Shown here: piece after piece, positions 27,515 through 37,026 of the stretch
Layout: every line of letters begins with the position of its first letter
How positions within the stretch are numbered: position 1 is the stretch's first letter
Assembly: GCA_900769945.1 (NCBI GenBank)
Contig: CAAGIO010000005.1
Coordinates: forward strand, 62,001-126,000
DNA: 64,000 bases
Reading direction: 5' to 3'
DNA from: Bacteroidales bacterium
GTDB taxonomy: Bacteria > Bacteroidota > Bacteroidia > Bacteroidales > F082
Position numbers and translations under genes: made by a program
Notes under the pieces: generated by a model
Told to the model about the DNA's origin: nothing
Database searches by the model: none
The model's input: only the letters and a program-made list of their open reading frames with translations

Positions 27515-29125
27515 TTAATAAACCACCTTATTAATATATGTGTTGTCTTGTGTTGAAATAATCAGCATATAAATGCCGCCGTCTCCTTCGATGTTCTCAA
27601 ACGCCGTTCCAAGAGAAATAGTGTTCTCTCCCTGACTTAAAATGCCGTATTCTTTCTTATAAATTTCTTTTCCGCTCATATTCAGTATTCTTACCACTAC
27701 ATCGCTGTCTTTGCTGAGGTTAATTCGGCATACGCTGTTTTTATTGACAGGGTTTGGATAAACCGTGATGGCATTGTTGTTTTGATAATTCTCAAACAAC
27801 CCTATGTTGTTCCATTCATAGCAGCCCATGTCAATGCGGTCGTTGAAAATCCTTGGAGCTCCAGCTAAGTCGGTCTCTGATACATATATTCCGCTTATTT
27901 CTTCCATGCCCGTGTTGACGCAAGGACTTTCATATTTTAGTCTAAAGTCCAGATTCTCAGCGTCAACGAACATTGGGTCGGAATCAATCATGTTGTTGTA
28001 ATTTCCTTCCGGGATAAGATGGCTGTTGTTGATTGAGTCTAATCCGTATTGAATGTCGCCGTTGTTGAACGTAGGTAGGCAGTCTTCACCCCAAATCCAA
28101 ATCTGAGAACCCGTATAATATTCATGAATTGAGTCTAACTCTTGTTTGTTGACATAGAATCCGGCGTGGTTTCCGTAGATGATACAGTTGTTTAATGTTG
28201 GTTGTGAAGCAAATGCCATCTGCATTCCGCCACCGCCACCGCCGCCGCAGTAGTTGTTGACTAAAGTGATGTTATTGAGTTCTGGATTCGATGTCGCCAT
28301 CGCTATAGCTCCCCCGTAATGAATGACCCAGTTGTTGTATGCAAGCATGTTAGCCACTTTTACACTAAGATGTGCACTGCGTTGAATACCAAGTCCTCCT
28401 GCATTTGTTGCATGGTTGTTGTAGAAGATGGCGTTCGACAATTCAAGGTTGCAACTGTCGATGCTCATTCCGCCTCCATATCCTGAAAAAGCGTTGTTGT
28501 CATGGAATATCACATTGTGAATCTTGACATCGCTGTTGTGGAACTGAAACCCGCCACCCCAAATGTAATAGTCGTCGTAAGGATACCCGTTGTTCTCATA
28601 TACCAAGCAGTCGTGAATGTTTACAGTGGATTTCTCCGCATAAATAGCACCGCCCTTCCTTCTCGTTATGTTGTTGTGGAATATGCAGTTGTTGAACTCT
28701 ATGTCATCAGTGTAATTGATTCTTATTACGCCTCCGTCTTCATCGCGCATCGTTTTGCCGTATGAGAAATCGCAGTACGAAAACCTAATAGGATCTTTGC
28801 ATTTGGAAATCCATAGCCCTTTCCAACTGCCTCTTTCCGATTCGTAGTCAGAAAAACCAGTCGTGTCAGCAACGGTGAAAATGATATTGTTGTCTTGTTC
28901 TCCTTGCGCGTTTATCGCTCCTTGCACCATTATACCCCAATATCCTTGGGAAATAACTTTGGTTCCCGGTTCTATTGTCAGGGTTTCACCGTTAGGGATA
29001 ACTACATCTCCGACAATTGTAATGTTTCCGTTCCATGTACCACTTTGATTTCCAGATACTTCTGTGCTTTGAGCACTTGCCGCCACCACAAGCGACAATA
29101 AAATGAATAGTAAATTGAATCTCAT
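27515..29125 (-). CDS. Right-handed beta-helix protein with choice-of-anchor Q and T9SS sorting tail
   Basis: A 536-residue secreted protein with a signal peptide (1-19). Residues ~30-330 show right-handed parallel beta-helix repeats (IEFNNCIFHNNITRRKGGAIY, one coil per ~22 residues), as in pectate-lyase-type or adhesin helices, with many asparagine and glycine turns. Near 400 is a choice-of-anchor Q type segment (DRIDMGCYEWN). The C-terminal T9SS type A domain runs from ~455 (VYPNPVNKNSV) to the end (DNTYINKVVY), so export and surface anchoring by T9SS are likely. Substrate, if any, is unknown. A TATCTTTG -7 box lies 24 bases upstream. Confidence 0.85.
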   Translation of the reverse strand: MRFNLLFILLSLVVAASAQSTEVSGNQSGTWNGNITIVGDVVIPNGETLTIEPGTKVISQGYWGIMVQGAINAQGEQDNNIIFTVADTTGFSDYESERGSWKGLWISKCKDPIRFSYCDFSYGKTMRDEDGGVIRINYTDDIEFNNCIFHNNITRRKGGAIYAEKSTVNIHDCLVYENNGYPYDDYYIWGGGFQFHNSDVKIHNVIFHDNNAFSGYGGGMSIDSCNLELSNAIFYNNHATNAGGLGIQRSAHLSVKVANMLAYNNWVIHYGGAIAMATSNPELNNITLVNNYCGGGGGGGMQMAFASQPTLNNCIIYGNHAGFYVNKQELDSIHEYYTGSQIWIWGEDCLPTFNNGDIQYGLDSINNSHLIPEGNYNNMIDSDPMFVDAENLDFRLKYESPCVNTGMEEISGIYVSETDLAGAPRIFNDRIDMGCYEWNNIGLFENYQNNNAITVYPNPVNKNSVCRINLSKDSDVVVRILNMSGKEIYKKEYGILSQGENTISLGTAFENIEGDGGIYMLIISTQDNTYINKVVY

Positions 29126-29149
29126 AGTTGATGTGTTTTAAATTCTTGT

Positions 29150-29157
29150 CAAAGATA
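29150..29157 (-). promoter_or_regulatory. Putative -7 box of the beta-helix/YfhO/GT operon
   Basis: TATCTTTG on the minus strand, 24 bases upstream of the start at 29125. Confidence 0.6.
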
Positions 29158-29188
29158 CGAATTTTTCTTACAAGCGGTAATTTTTTAT

Positions 29189-29196
29189 TATTTTTG
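29189..29196 (+). promoter_or_regulatory. Putative -7 box abutting the Ig-like lipoprotein start
   Basis: TATTTTTG matches TAnnTTTG and ends only 4 bases before the ATG at 29201. Transcription would begin about at the start codon, predicting a leaderless or near-leaderless mRNA. Confidence 0.55.
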
Positions 29197-29200
29197 CGAC

Positions 29201-30925
29201 ATGAAATCTGTTTTAAAATATTTTGTCATTTTTATATCGGCCTTGTCATTATGTCGTTGCGCTAATGTGGTGACTCCTAACGGTGGACCTAAGGATAATG
29301 TCCCTCCCGTGGTTGTTGAGACTTCGCCTCTGAACAATTCGACATGCTTCAATGGTAAGTCGATTTCTATTACTTTTGACGAATACATAACTCTGAATAA
29401 CCCTTCGGATAATATTCTTATCTCTCCGCCTCTTGCTACGAAACCGGATTTTCAAATTAATAGGAAGACTCTGATTATCAAAATTAAAGAGCCTCTTAAG
29501 GAGGAGACAACCTACTCGATAAATTTCGGAGAGGCTATTAAAGACCTGCATGAAGGAAATGTTTTCAAAGGTATTGATTATGTTTTTTCTACTGGTTCGC
29601 TTATCGATACCCTGGTTCTTAGTGGTGATGTTGTATCTGCTTCCTCGCTGAAACCCTGCGCAAATTTTGTCGTCGCCCTGTATTCGGTTGATAATGATAC
29701 TGTTAATGTCAATAGCCTTCCCCGTGTGAAACAACCGGACTATTTGGCAAAAACGAATAGCGATGGGCACTACCAATTGTCAGGTCTCGCCGATAATCAG
29801 TATCTTTTGTTCGCTTTTAAAGATGGGAACTCGAACCTTATCTATGACCTTCCGAATGAGGAAATTGGATTCTATCCTGAATTGGTACGACCGTATTCTG
29901 TTGATAATAAAATAGTTTTGAACGATTCCGTGGATTCATTAAACGTGAATACGCACCCGGTTTTTAATGAAGCTCCTCGCTTCGAGATAAGGTCCTTTAT
30001 CCAAGAGGATTCGATTCAGAAGTTGTTTAAGAAAGAACTTGTTAAAGATGGTCTCCTGCGATTTGTGTTCCGTTATCCAGCTGATAATGTGAGTGTTAGC
30101 GTCATTGAACCTCTGCCTGATACTTTTAACATTATCCCGGTTTTTTCTGAAAGAAAGGATACTTTGTCGTGGTATTTTACTCCAAATAAGGATAGCCTTT
30201 GGGTATCAATAAATTACGATACTCTTATTAACGATACTACTCATTTCTGCCTCGTTCCAAGGAAGTCGGTCTCAAAGAAGAATAAGGCGAAAGATGAAGT
30301 GACGAAATCTCTCATGGTAAATAATAATATACAAGGTGGAAAATTAAAGCCTGAACAGCCTTTGATGCTTTCTTTCTCGGAGCCTATAACAAGAGTTTGT
30401 ACTCGTGACATCTTGTTTGTCGCTGATAAAGACACTGTTACGCTTGAATTCCCATTAAAGCCTGCTGATGACTACGGGTGTAAATTTCGTCTTGACAGGC
30501 CTCTCGAACCGGAGGGTGAATACTCGGTCGTCGTCCCTGACTCGGTGTTCTTTGGCTTGAATCTTTTGACTAATGATACGATACGGCTTAAGTTTAAGGT
30601 CGGGGAATTGTCGCAATATGGAAATATCTTTGTCCCGCTTGAACTCGAAGATGGCGTGCGTCAGGTTATTGTGGAGCTGATTACCGAAAATGATAAAGTT
30701 GTTGATAAACAAATTGTTAATGAATCTGAGAAAGTGGCTTTTTTGTACCTTGAGCCGGGAAAATATAAGCTGAAGGCTACTATCGATGCTGATTTGAATG
30801 GAGTCTGGAGCCCGGGAAATCTGGATAAAGGACTTCAACCGGAGAAGGTGATATTATATGACGATGTTTTTGAAATAAGAGCTAATTGGGATATTGATTT
30901 AGATGAAACATGGAAAATAAAATGA
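29201..30925 (+). CDS. Ig-like domain lipoprotein
   Basis: This 574-residue protein has an N-terminal hydrophobic segment ending LSLCRCANVV, with a lipid-modified cysteine at 18 or 20, then TPNGGPKDNVPP. That opening is typical of Bacteroidota lipoproteins carrying a SbsA Ig-like domain. Residues ~30-130 form the Ig-like domain (FNGKSISITFDEYITLNN, SPLNNST). The rest is beta-rich with an insert at 140-230 resembling a carboxypeptidase-regulatory repeat (DGHYQLSGLADNQYLLFAF). It overlaps the adenine deaminase start by 4 bases (ATGA). Function is unknown, but it probably binds at the outer membrane. The C-terminal IDLDETWKI is common in this family. Confidence 0.82.
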   Translation: MKSVLKYFVIFISALSLCRCANVVTPNGGPKDNVPPVVVETSPLNNSTCFNGKSISITFDEYITLNNPSDNILISPPLATKPDFQINRKTLIIKIKEPLKEETTYSINFGEAIKDLHEGNVFKGIDYVFSTGSLIDTLVLSGDVVSASSLKPCANFVVALYSVDNDTVNVNSLPRVKQPDYLAKTNSDGHYQLSGLADNQYLLFAFKDGNSNLIYDLPNEEIGFYPELVRPYSVDNKIVLNDSVDSLNVNTHPVFNEAPRFEIRSFIQEDSIQKLFKKELVKDGLLRFVFRYPADNVSVSVIEPLPDTFNIIPVFSERKDTLSWYFTPNKDSLWVSINYDTLINDTTHFCLVPRKSVSKKNKAKDEVTKSLMVNNNIQGGKLKPEQPLMLSFSEPITRVCTRDILFVADKDTVTLEFPLKPADDYGCKFRLDRPLEPEGEYSVVVPDSVFFGLNLLTNDTIRLKFKVGELSQYGNIFVPLELEDGVRQVIVELITENDKVVDKQIVNESEKVAFLYLEPGKYKLKATIDADLNGVWSPGNLDKGLQPEKVILYDDVFEIRANWDIDLDETWKIK

Positions 30926-32556
30926 GTGCAATTAAGGTCAAGGGACAGATTGTTGATGTTGTCTCTAACAGGATTTTTAGAGGTACAGTAGTTGTCGAGA
31001 ATGGTATGATTTCCGACGTTTTCGAGGAAGATAACAATGAGAACTGTGTTATTATGCCCGGACTTATTGATTCTCATATCCATATAGAGAGCTCAATGGT
31101 TGTTCCATCAGAGTTTGCGAGGATTGCTGTCATACATGGTACTGTTGCCGCGATTTGTGACCCTCATGAGATAGCTAATGTCCTTGGTATTGAGGGCGTT
31201 AGGTTTATGGTTGACAATGGTAAACGAGTGCCCTTTAAGTTCTTCTTTGGCGCTCCAAGTTGTGTTCCAGCCACTTCGTTTGAGAATTCCGGTGCTGTTC
31301 TTGGCAGCGAGGAGGTTAACCAGCTTCTCTCTATGGACGATATTTATTTCCTTGGTGAGATGATGAATTTTCCGGGAGTGTTAGCACATGATTCTGAAGT
31401 GTTTAAGAAGATTGAATCGGCTCTATCTAAAGGGAAGCCTGTCGATGGTCACGCTCCTTTGTTGAGTGGCGATGACGTTAAGGCCTATGCCGCCGCTGGA
31501 ATCACCACCGACCATGAATGTACTACCTTGGACGAGGCATTAGAGAAGGCTAAGTGCGGAATGCTGATTCAGATACGACACGGCAGCGCAGCAAGAAATA
31601 TGGATGACCTTCTTCCTCTTTTCAATTTCTTCCCCGAAAAGATTATGTTCTGCTCCGATGACCATCACCCGGAAGATTTGGTGAATGGTCATGTTAATGT
31701 CATGGTACGGCATGCTATCAGCATGGGCTATAATGCTTTAGATGTTATCCGGGCTGCTACCCTCACTCCTGTGCGTCACTATAATATAAAGGTGGGTATG
31801 CTTCAGAAAAACGACCCCGCCGATTTTATTGTAATAGATAACTTTAAGGACTTCAATGTCTTACAGACTTATATTGATGGAGTTAACGTCGCCGTTGATG
31901 GAAAATCTTTGTTAAAACGTATTGATGTTGATAGTGTTAATAAGTTCTTTGCCGAACCTGTGAAACCTGCCGATTTCTTCGTAAAAGACGAGGGTAGGAA
32001 TGTTAGAGCTATCGAAATTATTGAAGACCAGCTTGTTACAAATATGATTTCTGTATCGCTTTCTTCCAAAGACGCTTCAATGAACCTGGTGAGCGATGTG
32101 GATAATGATATTTTAAAGATTGCAGTTGTTAATAGATATAAACCTTCAAAACCTGTTGTTGGTTTTATTAAGAATGTTGGGCTGAAGAAAGGTGCTATAG
32201 CATCGAGTATTGCTCATGATAGCCATAATATCATCGTTGTGGGTTGTACAGATGAGGATATGGCAACTGCTGTAAATCAGATAGTTGCATCGAAAGGCGG
32301 ATTGATTACCTATTCCTCCGATGAGAAAGTGTTTATTCCGCTTCCTGTTGCAGGCCTCATGTCTGACGCTGATGTTTATGAGGTCGCAAATAAATATATG
32401 GAGGCGAATAGGCTTGCCAAAAAATTCGGTTGTAAGATTGCTGCTCCTTTCATGACAATGGGTTTCATGGCCTTACTCGTCATTCCTCGTTTCAGAATTT
32501 GCGACAAGGGCCTTTTAGACGCTCAAACTTTTGAATTTGTTGATTTGTATGAATAG
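30922..32556 (+). CDS. ade: Adenine deaminase
   Basis: The enzyme converts adenine to hypoxanthine and ammonia in purine salvage. I choose the ATG at 30922, which shares an ATGA overlap with the upstream gene and has GGAAAA seven bases before it; an ATG at 30910 in frame would add four residues. The 544-residue protein has the amidohydrolase metal site LIDSHIHIESS, then ICDPHEIANV and CSDDHHPED, followed by the adenine deaminase C-terminal domain (AAPFMTMGFMALLVIPRFRI). Metals are usually manganese or iron. It is co-transcribed with the Ig-like lipoprotein gene, an unexpected partner. Confidence 0.95.
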   Translation: MSAIKVKGQIVDVVSNRIFRGTVVVENGMISDVFEEDNNENCVIMPGLIDSHIHIESSMVVPSEFARIAVIHGTVAAICDPHEIANVLGIEGVRFMVDNGKRVPFKFFFGAPSCVPATSFENSGAVLGSEEVNQLLSMDDIYFLGEMMNFPGVLAHDSEVFKKIESALSKGKPVDGHAPLLSGDDVKAYAAAGITTDHECTTLDEALEKAKCGMLIQIRHGSAARNMDDLLPLFNFFPEKIMFCSDDHHPEDLVNGHVNVMVRHAISMGYNALDVIRAATLTPVRHYNIKVGMLQKNDPADFIVIDNFKDFNVLQTYIDGVNVAVDGKSLLKRIDVDSVNKFFAEPVKPADFFVKDEGRNVRAIEIIEDQLVTNMISVSLSSKDASMNLVSDVDNDILKIAVVNRYKPSKPVVGFIKNVGLKKGAIASSIAHDSHNIIVVGCTDEDMATAVNQIVASKGGLITYSSDEKVFIPLPVAGLMSDADVYEVANKYMEANRLAKKFGCKIAAPFMTMGFMALLVIPRFRICDKGLLDAQTFEFVDLYE

Positions 32557-32574
32557 AAATTTAATAAATTGATT

Positions 32575-33768
32575 ATGAATCCGTTATATCCGGTTATTAA
32601 GCTTCATGCTGGTAAAGATGAAGCTGTAAAACGTTTTCACCCTTGGATTTTCTCTGGCGCGATTGCCTCTGCTGAGAAGGAATTGCAGGCTGGCGATATT
32701 GTCACCGTCGTTAATGATAATGATGAGATCTTGGGTACAGGCTTTTGTGAAGCCGGCAATATCGCTGTGAAATTGTTGTCATTCGAGAACACTAAAATCG
32801 GTGCTATGTTCTGGCAACAGCGTTTGAATGCTGCTTTTGAAACTCGTAAGTCCTTGGGTTTCATCAATAATGCGCACACTAATTGCTTCCGTCTCGTGCA
32901 TTCTGAAGGTGACAACCTGCCGGGACTTATCGTAGATATTTATGGCAAGACTGCTGTTATTCAGGCACAGACTGAAGGTATGGCTCTGAATATTATGCCG
33001 ATAGCAAACGCCATCAACGCGATCCCTGATTTGGGTATCGAGGCTATATATAATAAGAGCAGTGAGGCAATGCGGCGAATGGGTAAGGATGCTGTCGATG
33101 ACGGCTATCTCTTCGGTGAGAAATGTGAAGATTTCGTGCTTGAAAACGACTCCAAATTCATCGTCGATTGGGAAGAAGGGCAGAAAACAGGGTTCTTCCT
33201 CGACCAACGTGCTAACCGTGAACTTGTGCGACGCCTCGCTAATGGCCGTAAAGTTCTGAATACTTTCTGTTATACAGGTGGTTTCTCTGTTACTGCCTTG
33301 CATGGTGGAGCAAAAAATGTTGTCTCCGTTGACTCTTCAAAAAAGGCTATCAAGATTTGTGAGGATAATATCGCCCTCAATGGCTTCTCAAAAGATGAAA
33401 ATCCTTGTGTCGCTGACGATGCCAAGAACTTCCTTCAAAATATGGAGCCTAACACTTTCGATATGATTATCCTTGACCCTCCAGCGTTTGCAAAGAATCA
33501 TAAGTCACTGCATCGTGGTATCCAAGGCTATAAGTTTATTAATAAGGAGGCTATTGCTAAGATTGAAAAAGGTGGGCTTCTCTTCACTTTCAGCTGCTCG
33601 CAAGCCGTTGATAAGGCTCAGTTCCAAAGTGTTGTGATGGCTGCTGCAATTGAGACGGGTAGGAAGGCAAGGATTCTTTATCAGCTCTCTCAACCGGAAG
33701 ACCATCCGATAAATATCTATCACCCGGAAGGTGCCTACTTGAAAGGTATAGTGCTTCAGATTGACTAA
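32575..33768 (+). CDS. Class I rRNA methyltransferase RlmI-like
   Basis: This 397-residue protein resembles RlmI, which makes 5-methylcytidine in 23S rRNA. An N-terminal PUA domain (HPWIFSGAIASAEKELQ, about 20-36) is followed by a middle EEHEA-type region and a SAM-binding Rossmann fold: VLNTFCYTGGFSV for SAM, FDMIILDPPAFAKN for the catalytic loop, and FTFSCSQAV near the end. The ATG at 32575 is chosen over an upstream TTG. It follows adenine deaminase by 18 bases and is probably in the same transcript. The terminator after it is bidirectional. Target base was not determined here. Confidence 0.9.
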   Translation: MNPLYPVIKLHAGKDEAVKRFHPWIFSGAIASAEKELQAGDIVTVVNDNDEILGTGFCEAGNIAVKLLSFENTKIGAMFWQQRLNAAFETRKSLGFINNAHTNCFRLVHSEGDNLPGLIVDIYGKTAVIQAQTEGMALNIMPIANAINAIPDLGIEAIYNKSSEAMRRMGKDAVDDGYLFGEKCEDFVLENDSKFIVDWEEGQKTGFFLDQRANRELVRRLANGRKVLNTFCYTGGFSVTALHGGAKNVVSVDSSKKAIKICEDNIALNGFSKDENPCVADDAKNFLQNMEPNTFDMIILDPPAFAKNHKSLHRGIQGYKFINKEAIAKIEKGGLLFTFSCSQAVDKAQFQSVVMAAAIETGRKARILYQLSQPEDHPINIYHPEGAYLKGIVLQID

Positions 33769-33800
33769 AATAGAAGCCTTTGTGATTTGTAAATATAGTT

Positions 33801-33831
33801 ATGGCAACCTGATGTTTTTTTAGGTTGCCAT
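33801..33831. terminator. Bidirectional terminator hairpin between rlmI-like gene and rfaE2
   Basis: Arms ATGGCAACCT (33801-33810) and AGGTTGCCAT (33822-33831) pair perfectly over 10 bases with an 11-base, T-rich loop. It sits in the gap between the two convergent genes and could serve both. Confidence 0.7.
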
Positions 33832-33865
33832 TTGTGTCATTGATAATCAATTATCTATTCTGCTT

Positions 33866-34357
33866 TTACGCGTTCCTCGATTTCTCTATGGTTCTCGTTG
33901 TTGAATATCCGTCAACGAAATCTATGGTCTCGACTCTTCCTCCCTTTGCTGTAACTATATCATAACCAACGATGTCCTCTGGCTTGTAGTCGCTCCCTTT
34001 CACTAATACATCCGGTTGTACCGCCTTAATCAGATTATAAGGTGTGTCCTCATCGAATAATACCACTGCACTTACAAATTCAAGTCCCGCTAACACTATT
34101 GCTCTCGCATATTCATCGTTTATTGGTCGTGATGGCCCTTTTAGCCTCTTCACTGACGCATCGGTGTTAAGCCCTATTAACATCTCATCTCCGAAATTGG
34201 CTGCTTTTGCCAGATATTCTACGTGTCCGCGGTGAAGAATGTCGAAGCATCCGTTAGAGAACACTATCTTACTTCCTTTGGCGCGGCATTCAGCAACCCA
34301 TTCTGCCAGATTATCTTTATTCAGTATCTTGTTTTGTATTTTTTCGAGATGATTCAT
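33866..34357 (-). CDS. rfaE2: D-glycero-beta-D-manno-heptose 1-phosphate adenylyltransferase
   Basis: The enzyme makes ADP-heptose precursor for the LPS inner core. This 163-residue protein is the nucleotidyltransferase half only, as in Bacteroidota, where HldE is split into separate kinase and transferase proteins. The motif KIVFSNGCFDILHRGHVEYL shows the NT-domain HxGH site, and KRLKGPSRPI is typical. It shares 41 bases with the 3' end of the flippase-like gene upstream, an unusually long overlap. The matching kinase (rfaE1) is not in this window. Confidence 0.92.
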   Translation of the reverse strand: MNHLEKIQNKILNKDNLAEWVAECRAKGSKIVFSNGCFDILHRGHVEYLAKAANFGDEMLIGLNTDASVKRLKGPSRPINDEYARAIVLAGLEFVSAVVLFDEDTPYNLIKAVQPDVLVKGSDYKPEDIVGYDIVTAKGGRVETIDFVDGYSTTRTIEKSRNA

Positions 34358-35345
34358 TATAACTCTTGTTATTCAAGTTTTTCTTATTAAAAATAAACAT
34401 TACGCAATATGCTATTATTCCGGTGACAAGGTAAAAGAGCATTTGTGAACCATGGTTTATTGCTGCGAATGAGCCTGCCGACTGTTCGGTTATTCCGTAG
34501 AATCCGCCTAACAGTGTTATTGTGATGAAATGATATGTGCCTATGCCTCCGGGAACAGGTGCAACAACGCCCATCGTCGCTAAGCCGAGAAGTGTCACCG
34601 CCTCCACGAATCCAAGGATGCACGTCTCATCTAACATATAAAACGGAAGCCATGTCATCACTATGTAAAATCCCCACACTCCTATTGTATATATGATGTA
34701 ACGCCATTTGTCTTTCATGGTGACAATGCTTTTCAAGCCTTCAAGGAACCCGTTCCAGATTGACATTATCTTCTTGCTTCTCTTACATAATACTATGATT
34801 GTGAATATCATAGCTAAGAGTATCGCAATAAGGATAACGCCTTGCCAGATGTTACTCGTGATTTTTTCAAATAATGGAACAAACCACGAGGTTATGAGGC
34901 GGCCTAACAGTTTCCATTGCAGGGCTATGACGAGGAATGCTAAGATGAAGAGTACCAACAGGTCGATGATGCGTTCCGAAATAACAGAACCGAAAGATTT
35001 GTCAAAAGGGATGCCGTCTTTTCTTTTCAAGACGCTGCACCGCACAACCTCTCCGAGTCGTGGAAAGATACAATTTGCAAGGTAGGCTATCAGCACTGCT
35101 CCGAATGTTGTGAAGGCTTTGGGCTTGAAACCGAGAGCCTTAATCTGTAGATTCCATCTCAAGGCTCTGAAAAACAACGATATAGCCAAACATGCGAGAC
35201 TTGCGAGCATCCAAGAGTATCTCGCTCCCTTAATATCTGTCATCAGTTGTGACAAATCAATATTACGGAAACTGAACCATAACAACGCTATTCCTATCAG
35301 AAGGAAGACGATGTAGCTGATGGCTTTTGATACTTTTTTACTCAA
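34317..35345 (-). CDS. Lysylphosphatidylglycerol synthase TM-domain (flippase-like) protein
   Basis: This 342-residue membrane protein has seven or eight membrane segments and begins [40 protein letters not shown] near 85-105 and [20 protein letters not shown] near 265 are the hallmarks of the PF03706 (LPG_synthase_TM/AglD) family, which move or make membrane lipids. Here it may flip a glycolipid, though no partner is known. It overlaps panD by 4 bases and rfaE2 by 41. The link of panCD, flippase and heptose transfer is probably co-transcription rather than shared pathway. Confidence 0.85.
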   Translation of the reverse strand: MSKKVSKAISYIVFLLIGIALLWFSFRNIDLSQLMTDIKGARYSWMLASLACLAISLFFRALRWNLQIKALGFKPKAFTTFGAVLIAYLANCIFPRLGEVVRCSVLKRKDGIPFDKSFGSVISERIIDLLVLFILAFLVIALQWKLLGRLITSWFVPLFEKITSNIWQGVILIAILLAMIFTIIVLCKRSKKIMSIWNGFLEGLKSIVTMKDKWRYIIYTIGVWGFYIVMTWLPFYMLDETCILGFVEAVTLLGLATMGVVAPVPGGIGTYHFITITLLGGFYGITEQSAGSFAAINHGSQMLFYLVTGIIAYCVMFIFNKKNLNNKSYNESSRKNTKQDTE

Positions 35346-35686
35346 ATCTTATTGTCTTTGTCCGGGAAAATAATGTACGGTTTATGTTTTTTAGCTTCTT
35401 CAAATTCCATTGAGCAGTAAGATGCGATTATCACGATGTCGCCTTCTTTCACGAGATGTGCCGCTGCACCATTGATGCCGATGATGCCGCTGCCTCGTTT
35501 CCCTTTTATGGCATAGGTGTGAAGACGATTTCCGTTTGTGACATCGTAAATGTCAACCTTCTCATTCTCAATGATATTTACAGCGTCCATCAGGTCTTCG
35601 TCAATGGTGATGCTGCCGATATAGTTCAAATCCGCCTGTGTTACCGTTGCACGGTGGATTTTAGATTTCATTACTTCGATATACAT
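35342..35686 (-). CDS. panD: Aspartate 1-decarboxylase
   Basis: PanD is a pyruvoyl enzyme that makes beta-alanine for pantothenate and CoA. The 114-residue precursor has the self-cleavage site Gly24-Ser25 ([15 protein letters not shown]), where Ser25 becomes the pyruvoyl group, as in E. coli. [16 protein letters not shown] and [10 protein letters not shown] are family signatures. It follows panC by one base and overlaps the flippase-like gene by 4 bases (ATGA), so it is translated from the same leftward message. The two pantothenate steps for beta-alanine supply and ligation are adjacent here; panB is elsewhere. Confidence 0.95.
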   Translation of the reverse strand: MYIEVMKSKIHRATVTQADLNYIGSITIDEDLMDAVNIIENEKVDIYDVTNGNRLHTYAIKGKRGSGIIGINGAAAHLVKEGDIVIIASYCSMEFEEAKKHKPYIIFPDKDNKI

Positions 35687-35687
35687 C

Positions 35688-36533
35688 TTAATAAATTCTC
35701 AAATTGTCAATTAAACGAACTTGACCTAATTGCAAGGCGACGAAAATGCGCGCATGTTCACTCTCATTCCAGTTCTTAACGCTTTGTAGTGTCGTCTCAT
35801 CTGCAATCTCAACGTATTCTACTTCAAATTCTTTTATCTCAGAATATTTGTTTAGTGTGTATTGTTTCAACTCATCAGGACTCATGGTCTTGTATCTGGC
35901 TACGCTGTCCTGTAACGTTTTGTAAATCAATGGTGCAACTGCTCTTTCGTCACTGCTAAGGCGCATGTTACGAGAGCTCATAGCAAGGCCATCTTCTTCT
36001 CGTACAATGTCGCAAGGCACAATCTGGAGTTTGATGTTGTAGTCATTAACTAATTTGCGGATAATGGCTTGTTGTTGAAAATCTTTCTCTCCGAAATAGG
36101 CTCTGTCTGGCTGCACAATATCGAAAAGTTTGCGTACTACAATGGCGACACCATTGAAATGTCCCGGCCTGCAAGCGCCTTCCATCACACGCTCAATCTC
36201 TCCAAAATCGTAATGCTCCTCAACCTTTGTCGGATACATCTCTTCTACTGACGGCATGAAGACCGCATCGCATCCTGCACCGTCAAGCAACGCAACATCT
36301 TTCTCAGGTGTACGCGGATATTTCTCAAGATCAACAGGATTATTGAACTGTACAGGGTTTACAAATACACTCGCAACCACTATATCGTTCTCTTTTTTTG
36401 CCCTCTTTATTAAAGAAAGATGACCGTTGTGCAGTGCTCCCATGGTAGGAACTAAGCCTACTGTATAACCTGAATCACGCTTTGACTTCAGAAATGATTG
36501 AAGATCAGCAATATAGTTATAAACTTGAATCAT
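35688..36533 (-). CDS. panC: Pantoate--beta-alanine ligase
   Basis: PanC condenses pantoate and beta-alanine with ATP to give pantothenate. The ATG at 36533 gives 281 residues beginning [16 protein letters not shown], a typical PanC start; a longer frame adds 12 residues. The HIGH-type motif [16 protein letters not shown] is followed by [16 protein letters not shown] and [11 protein letters not shown], and KMSKS-like [12 protein letters not shown]. It is the first gene of panC-panD-flippase-rfaE2. A TAAATTTG -7 box lies 33 bases upstream. The upstream region is shared with the divergent tRNA-Arg gene. Confidence 0.96.
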   Translation of the reverse strand: MIQVYNYIADLQSFLKSKRDSGYTVGLVPTMGALHNGHLSLIKRAKKENDIVVASVFVNPVQFNNPVDLEKYPRTPEKDVALLDGAGCDAVFMPSVEEMYPTKVEEHYDFGEIERVMEGACRPGHFNGVAIVVRKLFDIVQPDRAYFGEKDFQQQAIIRKLVNDYNIKLQIVPCDIVREEDGLAMSSRNMRLSSDERAVAPLIYKTLQDSVARYKTMSPDELKQYTLNKYSEIKEFEVEYVEIADETTLQSVKNWNESEHARIFVALQLGQVRLIDNLRIY

Positions 36534-36566
36534 AACAAATATTTTTCTCTTTTTTGAAAAACCGCA

Positions 36567-36574
36567 CAAATTTA
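36567..36574 (-). promoter_or_regulatory. Putative -7 box of panC
   Basis: TAAATTTG on the minus strand. A second match, TATATTTG, lies at 36584-36591, and either could serve. The pair is back to back with the tRNA promoter. Confidence 0.45.
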
Positions 36575-36615
36575 CATAATTAGCAAATATAAATGTAAAA
36601 TGTTTAAAAATTTCG

Positions 36616-36623
36616 TATATTTG
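36616..36623 (+). promoter_or_regulatory. Putative -7 box of tRNA-Arg
   Basis: TATATTTG is an exact consensus match and ends 11 bases before the mature tRNA 5' end. Confidence 0.6.
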
Positions 36624-36634
36624 CAGCGAATTAA

Positions 36635-36706
36635 GCCCCGGTAGTTCAACGGATAGAATGGAAGTTTCCTAAACTTTAGATTTGGGTTCGATTCCCAGCT
36701 GGGGTA
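36635..36706 (+). tRNA. tRNA-Arg(CCT)
   Basis: A full cloverleaf can be folded by hand: acceptor 36635-36641 with 36699-36705 (one G-T end pair), D-stem GTTC/GAAT, anticodon stem GAAGT/ACTTT with loop TTCCTAA, and T-stem TTGGG/CCCAG around TTCGATT. The anticodon CCT reads AGG (Arg). The discriminator A is at 36706 and no CCA is encoded. Confidence 0.92.
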
Positions 36707-36716
36707 CGATTCTTTT

Positions 36717-36755
36717 AGGTTAAAATATTGTTAATCAATATTTTAACCTTTTTCT
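36717..36755 (+). terminator. Rho-independent terminator of tRNA-Arg
   Basis: Arms 36717-36730 and 36736-36749 pair perfectly over 14 bases with a 5-base TTAAT loop, followed by a T run. Confidence 0.88.
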
Positions 36756-37026
36756 TTTTGTGCCTTTTTACAAAATAATGCTCATATCTTCTTGATTTAC
36801 GCCATCGAAAACGTCTTTTTTTAGTTGAAAAAAGTGATATTTTTTCGTAGAAACTCCTTGTTTTTAGCGCGTAAAATCATTCCGAAAATGCCAGAAATAT
36901 TTCTCTTTATTTGTGAATAATGCCTCTTATCGAGCTATTTTCTTCTTGAATTGGAGCTTTTTTTGAGTCCGTCTGAAAATTTTTTTTATGAAAAGGGGAG
37001 GGGTTGCGAAAAAGATTATTAACACT
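36756..37026. other. AT-rich spacer without recognised gene
   Basis: This stretch between the tRNA terminator and vsr is low in GC, with many T runs on the plus strand, and encodes no frame with plausible protein features. No clear hairpin, repeat or promoter was found. It lies just beyond a tRNA gene, so I looked for an attachment-site repeat of the tRNA 3' end and saw none. Confidence 0.5.

Noticed and set aside
36756..37026. Possible CRISPR, repeat or attachment site beside tRNA-Arg
   Set aside because: No direct repeats, spacers or copy of the tRNA 3' end were found; only T-rich runs.
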